Positions 7,249 to 16,110 of a stretch of DNA of 21,490 nucleotides are shown here, piece after piece. The notes below the pieces were generated by a model. That model saw only the letters and a program-made list of their open reading frames with translations. It did no database searches and had not been told where the DNA came from. The first letter of the stretch is position 1; each line of letters begins with the position of its first letter. This DNA is from a virus. The DNA is taken from positions 1-21,490 of IMG/VR virus record IMGVR_UViG_3300025889_014445; one strand, written 5' to 3'. The position numbers and the translations under genes were made by a program.

Positions 7249-8426
7249 CAGGTCTTCCCTATCCCCGTGTCGGCCATCTTCTGTGCGAACTTCTGTGAGA
7301 AGGTGCCTTGGTTGCCTGCGTACACCTCGCGGATGCTGCCGACCCGTTCAGCGAATCCCTTGGTGCTTTGCCCTGCACCCATGCCTGCTTCCAGTTCACG
7401 TTGCGTCACCCTGCCAGAGAGGCCGTAGCCGGAGGTGACGTTGCGGAACCCGGCGAGGTATTCACCCTCGGTCTGGAACTCTGGCTTCTTCTGGTACAGC
7501 GTCTGGTACCGCTTGGTGCTCCGCAGCTTCTCGGTGAGGAACGAGTCGAAGTCGAGCCGTCCGGCCTGCGCCATCCAGAACGCGTTGGCCTCGTTCGTAT
7601 ATTCGGTGACCCACTGGTTGACGAGGGCGTCGTCGGCTTCTTCCAGCAGCCAGCTCCGGTACTTCTCTGTGACGGCTTGGGACAGTTCTCGCCGGTCCCA
7701 CACCTGCGTGGTCCGGCCTGTGCCGCTGCCGCTGCTGCCCCTGCCGCTACCTGAGGTGGGGGCGAGGACTCCGCGAAGCTGGTTGAACTCGTCTTGCGTA
7801 TACACGGGTGCGCCGCGTGGGCTATAGGGGATGTTCCCCACCGCAGGGACGATCCCCTTCGTCGGGTCGTTCAGGTAGTAGACCGCCCGCCCGTCTTCCC
7901 CGATGATGCCGAACACGTTGGGAAGCGCAGACATGCCAGACGCAAACGTCGTGATGGAGTTGACAGCGACATCCCAAGAGAACAGCTCTGGCCCAGTCGG
8001 GAACCGCTGCCCCCCACCGTAAGTTTGTTTCCACAGTTCAGCGAGGCCGTTGATCCGTACCCGCAGGTCCGACTTGTTCACATCGTATGCCTCAGCGAAC
8101 CGAGACGCGACCCAGTTGTAGTCCTCCACCCGAGTGGTGTTGTAGACAGGGATGGACCCCCCGCCAATGGCTTCTTCCACCGCCTTGGTGACCGTGTCGG
8201 TCAGGTCAAGGGTCAACCCGTAGCCATCCGCAGTACCGCCACCCGTGCCAATCGGATTCCCAGATCGGCGCGCTTGGTCCTTCTCAAACTGGGTGATACG
8301 CGGCGGCCTGGTCGATGTCGGCGGTGACGGCTCAGGCTCAGGCTGCTGCGTTTTCGGTGTGCCGCCTGGGCCGCGCGTGCCAATGGTGGCGCCGTACCAG
8401 ACAGGAAGTTCGTCAGGATTCGCCAT
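7248..8426 (-). CDS. 392-residue hypothetical protein of the putative ejection block
   Basis: I do not recognise a named family. ATG at 8426 lies behind GAGGAACT and overlaps the end of the giant upstream gene by 14 bases. The N-terminal 45 residues are proline-rich and disordered-looking. The middle (about 70-215) mixes helices and short strands (LFSWDVAVNSITT, DGRAVYYLNDP). A Gly/Ser linker lies at 223-238. The C-terminal part (about 240-340) is helical, with NEANAFWMAQAGRLDFDSFL (278-297), STKRYQTLYQKKPEF (303-317) and EYLAGFRNVTSGYGL (322-336). The STKRYQTLYQ...EYLAGFR pattern resembles STDAFKTRFK...EYVYREGEIR in the next protein. There is no signal peptide, membrane span or catalytic motif. 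Likely a virion-internal or ejection protein by context only. The stop joins the next start as TGATG. Confidence 0.6.
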   Translation of the reverse strand: MANPDELPVWYGATIGTRGPGGTPKTQQPEPEPSPPTSTRPPRITQFEKDQARRSGNPIGTGGGTADGYGLTLDLTDTVTKAVEEAIGGGSIPVYNTTRVEDYNWVASRFAEAYDVNKSDLRVRINGLAELWKQTYGGGQRFPTGPELFSWDVAVNSITTFASGMSALPNVFGIIGEDGRAVYYLNDPTKGIVPAVGNIPYSPRGAPVYTQDEFNQLRGVLAPTSGSGRGSSGSGTGRTTQVWDRRELSQAVTEKYRSWLLEEADDALVNQWVTEYTNEANAFWMAQAGRLDFDSFLTEKLRSTKRYQTLYQKKPEFQTEGEYLAGFRNVTSGYGLSGRVTQRELEAGMGAGQSTKGFAERVGSIREVYAGNQGTFSQKFAQKMADTGIGKT

Positions 8427-11400
8427 AGTTCCTCAGCCGTTCCTTCTGATCTGCGAGAATAGCCGCATAGTCAGGCACGGTACCGCCAACCTTCACGCCC
8501 CGTTCGTTGGTGCGGCTGAACTGGGTGATGTCCCACAGTGGCACCCCGTCGATGTAGGCGATGACGAGCGGTCTGTCCCTGTGGACGATAACACCGTCCT
8601 CCTTGGTGAACGCGGCTGTCCCTGTCCCGAACGTGTCGGGCTGCCAGATCGCGAATGCCACATTGTCAGCGTTGCGGATCAGGGCAGCGAGCCCGTCCCG
8701 TGAAGCGGCATACCCTTCCTCTCCCCGCTCGGGTGCGTTGATGCCGAGCAGCCGCACATAGGCGACACCGTCGGGGGTAGGCATTTCGATGGTGTCTCCG
8801 TCCACGACCTGCAACAGCTTGGGGTCGGCAATCTCGGTGTACGCCTTCGTGTCGTTGAGCGGCGGCGGCTGCGGCGGCTCCCAGTTGAGCGGCCCCAACA
8901 TGCGCCCATACACAGAGTTCTCGTAGTCCTTCTCGTTGAACGGGTTGAGGTCGCCGTTCACCCCCAGCTTCCCCAGTGTGACCGCGGTGCGGAACCTGGA
9001 CCGCAACTCGTCGGGGCTGTACCGGGTCGTCACCTTCGTCTTCTCACCCGTGACCGGGTCGCGTGGCCCGTCTTCGACAACGTCGATGTACGGCACATCC
9101 CACTCATCGAGCGATGACCACCCTGCTGCCTTCTGGCCGACCTCCACCGCCTTGTCGAAGTCCTCCCGCAACTGCGACCCGTAGTACGACAGCGGTTGAG
9201 AGGCGTCGAAGTCGGCCATGTCGAACCCTTCCACGGAGCGGAGCCGGTGGTACAGGGCAGTCGGGGGACGGTCATCTATCCCGAGCTTGTTCATCTTCGC
9301 TTCCAGCTCGTTCGACAGGTCGAACTCGTAGGAGAACGCACCCTTCGACTCTTGAATCGCTGCCTTCAGCCGGTAGACGGGGAACTTGACAGCCATGCCG
9401 GACTCCAACGCAACGACGGCTTCCTCGGGGAACGCATTGTCGCCTTCGGTGAAGGCGCCGATCTGCTTCAGCCAGTCGCCGTTCGCTGCCCACCACTCCG
9501 GTGTCAGGGTGACAGTGGGCGGCGGGACACCTTCGTCGGGCCGTCCCGCCAACCCGACCTTCTCCCCGTTCACCATCACAGACTGGGCTGACAAGTCCAG
9601 CCCCGTACCCTGCCGGTAGATCACATCAAGGTATTCCCTCGCTGCCCGATGCACCGACATGTGGGCGTCGTATCGCCAGTCGTTGTCGTCGCGGTACCGC
9701 AGCCACCCTTCCTCCCGGCCACGGATACGGAGCTCCCTTGCCCGTGCCACATCGGCGGTCTTGATGCGGTCCCCTTCGATAGCGTCGCGTGCGTCCTCCG
9801 GTACAGCGGAGATGCTGGGGACGTAATAGTGGGAGACGAGGTTGATCGCGAAGCCGGGGTTGCGGGCGATGAACTCTGCCCGTTCGTCCGGTGTGGCGTA
9901 CTCCAGCACGGCAGCCATGACGTTGTCCCCGAGCAGGCGCCGGTCGTCAATCGTCGCTTCACCCGATTCAAGCAGCGATAGGCCAAGGTTGATGGAGTCG
10001 CGGAGGGCGTCCGGCAACGAACCGGAATCGACCCATCCGTCCACGAAGTTCCCGATAGGCCGCATGGAGTCGATGTATTTCCAGTCGGACCCTGCATACT
10101 GCGGCGACCCGGCGATCTTCAGCATGAAGTCCTTGGTTGATTCCTGAAGGGCAGCGACCGTGGCCTGCTGGTTCAGCACTTCCCACTGGCGCATCGCTTC
10201 CGACCCGCCCGACTTGTCCGGTGTCGTCGCCAGCCCGTTCTCGTTGAGCCAGTCGGCGTGGCCGATTGACACATAGTCGGTGCGCCACGGCGACATGGAG
10301 GCATCCAACATGCGGTCGTTCATCCACTTGTTGAGCGACCGCTGCTGGGCAGGGTCCAACTCCAGCTTCGGGTCGAACCCGAGCGCCGCATACCCGTACC
10401 CCATAAGGGCAAGGTTGTAGAAGGCGGCGACGGTGTTGCGGATCGTGAGCCCACCCGACGGGAATAGGGCATCGTCCAGCGCAGCGACCCACTCAAACAC
10501 ATCCTCATATGGCTGCTGGTAGATGGCAAGGTTCGGCTGGAGTTCTTCCAGCACGCTGCGGGCAACGTCGTACCCCGGCACATCTTGGATCAGAGGTGAC
10601 GCCAAGAGCCACGCCGGGATATTCCCCATCTGTGGCCCGAGGTCGATCAGGAGCTGATCGTCCAACGATGTCGGCAAGAATGAGAAGTTGTTGACAACCC
10701 CTGCCGGGGTCAGCGCCCCAGGCCGCTCATCCGACTCAGGGTCGGTCAGCATTGCGAGGTGCGCCATCCGGTCAACGAGACGCAGGTTGACCCGCCCGAC
10801 CTGCTGGCCGGTGACAAGCTGGGTCGGCTGGAGCAGCTTCGTTGTCCACCATTGCAGATAGTCGGTTTGCGCCCTGCCGAACGGATAGATGCGGGCCATC
10901 TTCTTCCCGAGTGCAGACGACGCACCGAACGAATACATCATGTCGTCGGCGGCGAAGTTGGCGTATCGCATCGCTGCGTTGTGGAGGTCTTCCTCCAGCA
11001 CCATCCCCTGCTGGGAGATGGCGTGCCGGATCGTTTCCGACCTGCGGCCCTGGTTCATCAGGTACTGGGCGTGGTACATGTCGGTGGCGAGGCCGTTGTC
11101 GAGCAGCCACTGTTCCGAGATGATGCGCCCCTTGTACGCCTCGTCGTAGGTGCCACGCACCCAGTCGTAGTAGTGGTCGTAGAACACTGAGCCGCGGCGT
11201 CCCTGCGGCTTCCCGTACAGCATCTCAAACCCGCCACGAACCGTCCTGTCGATAAAGCCGGTGGTCTTCTCTGCCCCCTGTGCGGGGACATGGGGGAGGC
11301 GACGCCACATCTGTGCGCCCCAGTCGATGGTGGTGTTGTTCGCCGCGGCACGCAGAATCTCTTGCCTGAGCTGGGCCTTCGTCAACGCCGGGGTTTCCTT

Positions 11401-14400
11401 CATCCCCTGCATCCAGACTTCCAGGCCGTTGGTGATCGTGTCGTAGGCGTTGCCTGCGGTGATGGGGGTGTGGTTGTAGGTGGTGTTCTTCGCCAGCTTC
11501 ACACCCTCATCGTTCCACCATGTTTCCCACAGGGCTCGCCGTTCCGCGTCGTCGGCGCCGTTCATCACAGCACGGGCATACGCCTTGAACACCGGCTGCT
11601 GCACGAGCGAACCGTTGACCCACCGTTCAGCGTGGACCCACATGCCCCGTTCGCTCGGCAACACCATCGACCACGGCATGGAGCGAGGCGCCATCACCGA
11701 CCCCATCGCTTCACGGGAGAACGCCCGTGCCTCAGACCCGACACCTGCACCGGGAATCTCACGCCCCGCCACTTTGCCGGGGGTCGTGGACTTCAGCAGG
11801 TCCGTTGACATCCCGGCGTCCTCGTAGAAACGGATGACCTCATCCAAGCTGGACCGGAGCGCGGTGAGCGGGTTGAACAGCACCGATGCAGCGAACGCCA
11901 TCTGGATAAAGTCCATCGTCTGTTTGACGCCTTGCCCCGCGGGGGACTTGATGGCCGCCCATGTTGCCCGTGTCGCAGGGTTCCGTTGGAACGAGTGCCA
12001 GATCAGCAGCTCATAGGGTGACACCGGCAGCGCCGTGGTCCCTGCCTGCGGGTTCATCCCGATAGCTGCCATCGCCGGTTCCAAGTCACCGAACGGCATC
12101 AGCGCAGCGGCTTCTTCCTTCCCCTGCATTGCCCCACGCTGCCCCACCACCATCGACCAGTCACGTTGCGGGAGGCCAGGCACGAACGGGTGCGCCAACG
12201 GGTTCCCTTGACTGTCCACCGCGACCGGCACACCCCAGTCGTCAGCCCACTCGTCCATGTAACGGTGGATGAGGTCTTCCAGTGTGGAGCGTTCACGCCC
12301 CGGCCCCTGCAAGTGTTCGATCTGTGCTTGGACACGGGACAGTTCGTCCCGCTTCCCCGCCACGACCTTCAGCCGCTGATCGTACGCGGGGCCGACACCG
12401 TCGAGGATCGCCTGTGCGTTGTCTCGGGCTTCGATGGCGGCAGCGCGGGCCTGCTCCAGTTGAGCCCGCGTGTTGATCTGCTGCGTCCCCTGCCCACGCG
12501 TCGTGGACTGCATCGTGGCGTCACCAGGCGGCAGCTTTGCCAGCCGCTCGTCCAGCGCCTTGACCGAATCGTCGAACTCTTTCACCATCTGCCGCACCCG
12601 AGGTATCTGTGTCACCTCGTCAGGCATCAGCGACAGCGACAGGTCGTCAAGCTCTTGGCGCAGCACCGACGCTCGGCCCTGGAGCAGCGCCGTCGCCTGG
12701 TCCCCTGCCCTGTACGCCTCGTAGGTATCGACAGCGCGGATGATGTCGTCGGCGTAACCATCGACGTCGTTGAGGCGTCGAATCTCAATCATGTGGAACA
12801 TGTCGTCAAGGAAGCTGCGGTCAGACAGCGACGCGTAGCGGCGGGCCGACGCCCGCAGCAGCACATCCTGTATGAAGGTGCGGGCCTTGGTGTTCTCCCC
12901 TGCCAGGCGAGACATGCTGGCAAGGCCCATCGTGGTCTTGCGGCGCAGCGCCCGAGCGGGGGCAGCAGGTATCCACAGCCCGCCGTTGACCGGCAGCTCG
13001 TAGCGAAGGACGTCGATGACTTCCTCCATCGCTGCGACCCGAGCCGACTTCGTGGTGAACGTCTCCCGTGCGATATCGGTAAGGCGTTTGATGGCAGGCG
13101 ACGACAGGCCGCCTTGGGCGAGGAGCGGCACTGTCCGCACCGAGTTCCGCTCAACGATGTGTTTCGCCGCCGACATGATGGGCCGCGACGACAGAAGCCG
13201 CTCTGCCCCTGCCGTCGTTGTCACGCCCCGGCGCAACGTGTTCCACGATGCGTTGCCGCCCAATGTGGCATAGGTGAGCGGGTCGTAGGCGAGCGACGCG
13301 CCGACGTTCACCCATGCGGCAAGGTTCGACTCAGGGTCGAGGTCGTAGTATTCGGCTAGCGTCCCGATGTCCAGCACACTCTCCTTGTACGCGTCGATGG
13401 CTTTGGGGAGTCCTTCCTGCTGGATGTCGGCAACCATCGACTGGAGGAACGCCGTGTTGAGGTTGATGTTCGGGTCAACTATCTGGCGAATCTGGTCCCA
13501 CACATACGGGTCGGACAGCGCCCCGACACCGTTCTCGTTGACAGCGTCGGCCAGCCGTTTCCAAGCACCCATGTCGGTGACATCCTGCGCCACGATCCCT
13601 ATGAAGTGGATGGCACGGTCATAGGCCGACAGCACCTCCAGCGTGGGCGGTGCGATGTCTTCTTCTAGGAACCGGCCCAACCGGGACTGGGTCCGTGCTC
13701 GTTCCTCGGCGGCTGCCTGCAAGTCCTGCACGGTTTCCACCGCAGCAGCCTGCTTGACCTCGTCGGGGATTTGCCCCCATGCACCGATGCCTGCCTGGAC
13801 GATCTGGAGTCCAGTGGCGTCGGGGTTGTCCGCAGCGTATTGCCGCATGAGGTACACCAGCGACTGGTCCGACTGGGACTGGAGCACAGCGGGGAGGTTC
13901 TGCATTTCCCGCATAGCGTTCTGGTCTGCGGTGCGCTGCTCTGCGCTGGGGTTCGGCAACTGGGCTGACCCCTGCGTTGCCGCATATTGGGCCTGCATGT
14001 CCGCGATGGTCTGTTCGGTGTTGTGCGCCCCGAACTGTTCCACCCTTCGGATGATGTTGTCGGTGGCTTCGATGAACGCACCCGCCAAGTTCTGACGCCC
14101 AGGCACCTCGCCGGAACTGGGCAGGATGGTGTGCCGCAGCCCCTTGTCTGCAAGCAGGTATTCGATGATGACATCGGTGGGTGTGTCGAAGTGGGTGCCG
14201 GGGTCCAGCTTGATGAGCACATCGGTGTACGAGTCGGACCCTTCGTCTTGGAACCGCAGCGCCAGTTCGGTGTCGGTCACCTCATAGCCGATGCGTTTCC
14301 CCCGTAGCCCGTTCAGCTCTGAGGTGGACGCCAGGTTGAACCGGGTGATGTCCTCGTTGCTGCCTGCGGCGAGGACGGCCCGTTCGATCTCTTTCCTGCG

Positions 14401-15027
14401 GTCACGGTTCTCGAGGAACGCCGCCTCAAACCAGTTCTGGTTCTGTTTCGCTTCTGCGAACACCATCGCCGCGGTGCGTACTGCGCCACCAGATTCCATC
14501 CATGTGTCGATCGCGGCGTCGGCAAACACTTCGTCCTCGGGGACGCCCCCCATCGCATGGATGACGGCGCGTTCCTCCAGCATCTGCCCGGTGGTCATAC
14601 CGACATGCCTGATGAACTTGCTGGTGCTCATGCTGGTCACCGACTGCGGGTCGGAGTTCTGCATCACCATGTTCATCACTTCGTTCTTGACATCATTCGG
14701 GATGTCAACGAACGCTTGGAGAAGCTGGAACTCCAGAGTGGTGGCGTCAGCGTCGGACCATCCCACGGGACGCTGGGACAGTTCCTGAAGGAACCCTGCA
14801 CCGAACTGCTGGCGAGCTGCTGCCGCTCTTGCAGACGCCTGCTGATGGTCGAACGCTGAGGGGGTCAGCGGCGGCGGCGCCGGTGGCTGTGACGGGACGC
14901 CTGTCTTCGCCAGTTCAGGGTCGGCGGGTGGCGGCGTGGGAGGCTGAGACGGGACGCCTGTCTTCGCCAGTTCAGGGTCAGCGGGTGGTCGCCGTGCCAG
15001 TTCGTCGGCAATCGGGTCGATTGCCAT
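8413..15027 (-). CDS. Giant 2204-residue putative virion/ejection protein with C-terminal staphylococcal-nuclease-like domain
   Basis: ATG at 15027 overlaps the preceding TAA as TAATG, with AAGGAACAGGG upstream. Residues 15-52 are two copies of a 19-residue Pro-rich repeat. Most of the protein looks helical. Charged coiled-coil stretches lie at about 770-920 (SVLRQELDDLSLSL, KRDELSRVQAQIEHLQ). Hydrophobic segments occur near 1036-1052 (MDFIQMAFAASVLFNPL) and 1532-1549 (FYNLALMGYGYAALGF). A conspicuous ALGKKMARIYPFGRAQTDYL lies near 1370. After a proline linker, residues 2070-2185 carry the signatures of a staphylococcal-nuclease domain: VVDGDTI, YVRLLGINAPE and a later RPLVIAYIDG. These correspond to the metal and phosphate site (D2078, R2092, E2100, perhaps R2152). 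Size, context and lack of other enzyme motifs suggest a protein packaged in the head and ejected with DNA. The nuclease domain is well supported; the virion role is inferred. No RNA polymerase, peptidase or lysozyme motif was found. Confidence 0.75.
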   Translation of the reverse strand: MAIDPIADELARRPPADPELAKTGVPSQPPTPPPADPELAKTGVPSQPPAPPPLTPSAFDHQQASARAAAARQQFGAGFLQELSQRPVGWSDADATTLEFQLLQAFVDIPNDVKNEVMNMVMQNSDPQSVTSMSTSKFIRHVGMTTGQMLEERAVIHAMGGVPEDEVFADAAIDTWMESGGAVRTAAMVFAEAKQNQNWFEAAFLENRDRRKEIERAVLAAGSNEDITRFNLASTSELNGLRGKRIGYEVTDTELALRFQDEGSDSYTDVLIKLDPGTHFDTPTDVIIEYLLADKGLRHTILPSSGEVPGRQNLAGAFIEATDNIIRRVEQFGAHNTEQTIADMQAQYAATQGSAQLPNPSAEQRTADQNAMREMQNLPAVLQSQSDQSLVYLMRQYAADNPDATGLQIVQAGIGAWGQIPDEVKQAAAVETVQDLQAAAEERARTQSRLGRFLEEDIAPPTLEVLSAYDRAIHFIGIVAQDVTDMGAWKRLADAVNENGVGALSDPYVWDQIRQIVDPNINLNTAFLQSMVADIQQEGLPKAIDAYKESVLDIGTLAEYYDLDPESNLAAWVNVGASLAYDPLTYATLGGNASWNTLRRGVTTTAGAERLLSSRPIMSAAKHIVERNSVRTVPLLAQGGLSSPAIKRLTDIARETFTTKSARVAAMEEVIDVLRYELPVNGGLWIPAAPARALRRKTTMGLASMSRLAGENTKARTFIQDVLLRASARRYASLSDRSFLDDMFHMIEIRRLNDVDGYADDIIRAVDTYEAYRAGDQATALLQGRASVLRQELDDLSLSLMPDEVTQIPRVRQMVKEFDDSVKALDERLAKLPPGDATMQSTTRGQGTQQINTRAQLEQARAAAIEARDNAQAILDGVGPAYDQRLKVVAGKRDELSRVQAQIEHLQGPGRERSTLEDLIHRYMDEWADDWGVPVAVDSQGNPLAHPFVPGLPQRDWSMVVGQRGAMQGKEEAAALMPFGDLEPAMAAIGMNPQAGTTALPVSPYELLIWHSFQRNPATRATWAAIKSPAGQGVKQTMDFIQMAFAASVLFNPLTALRSSLDEVIRFYEDAGMSTDLLKSTTPGKVAGREIPGAGVGSEARAFSREAMGSVMAPRSMPWSMVLPSERGMWVHAERWVNGSLVQQPVFKAYARAVMNGADDAERRALWETWWNDEGVKLAKNTTYNHTPITAGNAYDTITNGLEVWMQGMKETPALTKAQLRQEILRAAANNTTIDWGAQMWRRLPHVPAQGAEKTTGFIDRTVRGGFEMLYGKPQGRRGSVFYDHYYDWVRGTYDEAYKGRIISEQWLLDNGLATDMYHAQYLMNQGRRSETIRHAISQQGMVLEEDLHNAAMRYANFAADDMMYSFGASSALGKKMARIYPFGRAQTDYLQWWTTKLLQPTQLVTGQQVGRVNLRLVDRMAHLAMLTDPESDERPGALTPAGVVNNFSFLPTSLDDQLLIDLGPQMGNIPAWLLASPLIQDVPGYDVARSVLEELQPNLAIYQQPYEDVFEWVAALDDALFPSGGLTIRNTVAAFYNLALMGYGYAALGFDPKLELDPAQQRSLNKWMNDRMLDASMSPWRTDYVSIGHADWLNENGLATTPDKSGGSEAMRQWEVLNQQATVAALQESTKDFMLKIAGSPQYAGSDWKYIDSMRPIGNFVDGWVDSGSLPDALRDSINLGLSLLESGEATIDDRRLLGDNVMAAVLEYATPDERAEFIARNPGFAINLVSHYYVPSISAVPEDARDAIEGDRIKTADVARARELRIRGREEGWLRYRDDNDWRYDAHMSVHRAAREYLDVIYRQGTGLDLSAQSVMVNGEKVGLAGRPDEGVPPPTVTLTPEWWAANGDWLKQIGAFTEGDNAFPEEAVVALESGMAVKFPVYRLKAAIQESKGAFSYEFDLSNELEAKMNKLGIDDRPPTALYHRLRSVEGFDMADFDASQPLSYYGSQLREDFDKAVEVGQKAAGWSSLDEWDVPYIDVVEDGPRDPVTGEKTKVTTRYSPDELRSRFRTAVTLGKLGVNGDLNPFNEKDYENSVYGRMLGPLNWEPPQPPPLNDTKAYTEIADPKLLQVVDGDTIEMPTPDGVAYVRLLGINAPERGEEGYAASRDGLAALIRNADNVAFAIWQPDTFGTGTAAFTKEDGVIVHRDRPLVIAYIDGVPLWDITQFSRTNERGVKVGGTVPDYAAILADQKERLRNYGES
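8455..8820 (-). other. Staphylococcal-nuclease-like domain at the end of the giant protein
   Basis: The coding strand gives VVDGDTIEMPTPDG, then YVRLLGINAPERG, then a helix (YAASRDGLAALI) and a strand VIAYIDGVPL. This order matches the OB-fold nuclease family, which cuts DNA or RNA using calcium. The aspartate that usually follows GI or VD (Asp40 in the staphylococcal enzyme) is Asn here (codon at 8739-8737), while the Arg and Glu positions are kept. Confidence 0.7.
14872..14985 (-). repeat. Two tandem 57-base repeats at the start of the giant gene
   Basis: The 57-base unit occurs twice with only a few mismatches and encodes PADPELAKTGVPSQPP plus three residues, twice. The near-identity at DNA level suggests a recent duplication. 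It forms a flexible proline-rich N-terminal segment. Confidence 0.85.
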
Positions 15028-15389
15028 TAGCCCTGTTCCTTATAGCCGTCCATGCGGGAGAAGATTTCTTGCATCACTCTGTTCTGCGAGTCCCGCACCT
15101 GCTGGAACGCGACCTGCCGGGGTGGTGCCGACACGAAGTTGGGGTTGGGCTGCCGGTTGGCGAACACGTCGAACGACCCCAGGTCGGGGGGCGGCGCCCC
15201 GGCAGGTTGCGGGGGCGCAGGTCGGACGCCACCTGCCGGGGCAGGGCTGGGTGCAGGGGACGCAGCAGCAGCGGGGGGAGCCCCACCCTCCGATGAGAGG
15301 GGGACTCCCGCTGCCTGCATGGCTGCGACATTTGCCTTGCGGGCGCCATAGGGCTGCCCGGTCGGCACCATGTCCTGTGACGTAGCCAC
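15027..15389 (-). CDS. 120-residue Ala/Pro-rich small structural-region protein
   Basis: I do not recognise a named family. The start is GTG at 15389 with AGGAG seven or eight bases upstream. A competing ATG at 15396 in another frame sits directly against the same AGGAG and gives a less plausible protein. The N-terminus has TGQPYGARKANVAAMQAAG. Residues 34-70 are a low-complexity Ala/Pro/Gly stretch (APPAAAASPAPSPAPAGG). The C-terminal part is helical (QVRDSQNRVMQEIFSRMDG). The TAA stop shares a base with the ATG of the giant gene (TAATG), so translation is probably coupled. Its role may be as a partner or minor virion protein of the large block, but this is context only. Confidence 0.6.
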   Translation of the reverse strand: MATSQDMVPTGQPYGARKANVAAMQAAGVPLSSEGGAPPAAAASPAPSPAPAGGVRPAPPQPAGAPPPDLGSFDVFANRQPNPNFVSAPPRQVAFQQVRDSQNRVMQEIFSRMDGYKEQG

Positions 15390-15402
15390 AGATCATCTCC
15401 TG

Positions 15403-16110
15403 TCAGTTACGGGGAAGCCATGCCTCGTAGTAGTCGATGTCGAGTTCCAGAGTGGCGGCGCCACCCGAGTCCTGCCAGTGGACGATGGAGCACTCCATCG
15501 TCTCAGCGGCGCCGAGCAGGCAGTCGATCTGGCCTGCGTGCTCGTCGTCCACATACAGATCGACCAGCGCAGGGCCGCCGTTGGCGTTGACCCCCGAGAA
15601 CCGGAGCTCCAGATCGTGCCATGTGTCGAGCACCATCGTGGTGCCGCTGGTGAGGGTGGAGATTCTCGCCACCGCCTTGGTTCTGTCACCGTTGGTGGAT
15701 GCGGTGTCGAACGAGAGGACTCCGGCGTCCGAGTCGATCCACACACCGACGGTCGGTTCCGTGGCGGTCACCGAGTTGGAGAACCCGATGCGGAAGTTGT
15801 TGCCTGCGAGCTGGTTCCCAGCGACCGACGGGTACCGGACGCGGGTGCGGACGATCTGGTCCGACCCGGCAAGGACGAGGTGGTCGGGGTGGAGCGTGAA
15901 CGCTTCACCGTCACCGTTCGCGGTGCCTGCGGTGGTGACACGGAGGACACCGTTCTGCGCGGCGACATACGACGGGGTCGATGCGTTGCCGATGGTGGTC
16001 ATCTCCCAGCGGAGCTCACCGACGGAGGCGTCGGCTACCGCCGAGTTCGACATGAAGTCGTCCTTGATGTGGGTGCCGTCGAGGACGGAGGTAGGGATGA
16101 AGTCGGGCAT
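15403..16110 (-). CDS. Concanavalin/LamG-like jelly-roll structural protein
   Basis: This is a 235-residue protein. I place the start at ATG 16110, which overlaps the upstream stop as TGATG and follows AAGAAGGAAACTG. The open frame runs further to 16296, but that part overlaps the 85-residue gene and reads as low-complexity Arg-rich sequence. The protein is almost all beta strand, with features of lectin- or glucanase-like jelly rolls: an early DDF, NGVLRVTTAG, a run of strands, a late TWHDLELRFSGVNANGG and LVDLYVDDEHAG, and an acidic beta end (LELDIDYYEAWLP). Phage proteins of this type decorate heads or act as carbohydrate-binding fibre parts. No catalytic residues of a glycoside hydrolase stand out. 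Its position right after the portal group suggests a head decoration or fibre protein; the fold is better supported than the role. Confidence 0.65.
   Translation of the reverse strand: MPDFIPTSVLDGTHIKDDFMSNSAVADASVGELRWEMTTIGNASTPSYVAAQNGVLRVTTAGTANGDGEAFTLHPDHLVLAGSDQIVRTRVRYPSVAGNQLAGNNFRIGFSNSVTATEPTVGVWIDSDAGVLSFDTASTNGDRTKAVARISTLTSGTTMVLDTWHDLELRFSGVNANGGPALVDLYVDDEHAGQIDCLLGAAETMECSIVHWQDSGGAATLELDIDYYEAWLPRN

Noticed and set aside
12166-13359. Plus-strand open frame of 397 codons inside the giant gene
   Set aside because: It is antisense to a continuous coding frame, with low-complexity Arg/Val/His-rich translation and no own operon context.
8413-15027. The giant protein as an N4-like virion RNA polymerase
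   Set aside because: I looked for polymerase-type motifs and for peptidase or lysozyme motifs and saw none; only the C-terminal nuclease signature is recognisable.
15040-15396. Alternative frame starting at ATG 15396 over the 120-residue gene
   Set aside because: Its AGGAG touches the ATG directly, and its product is Cys/Arg/Pro-rich nonsense compared with the other frame, which also ends in the TAATG junction with the giant gene.
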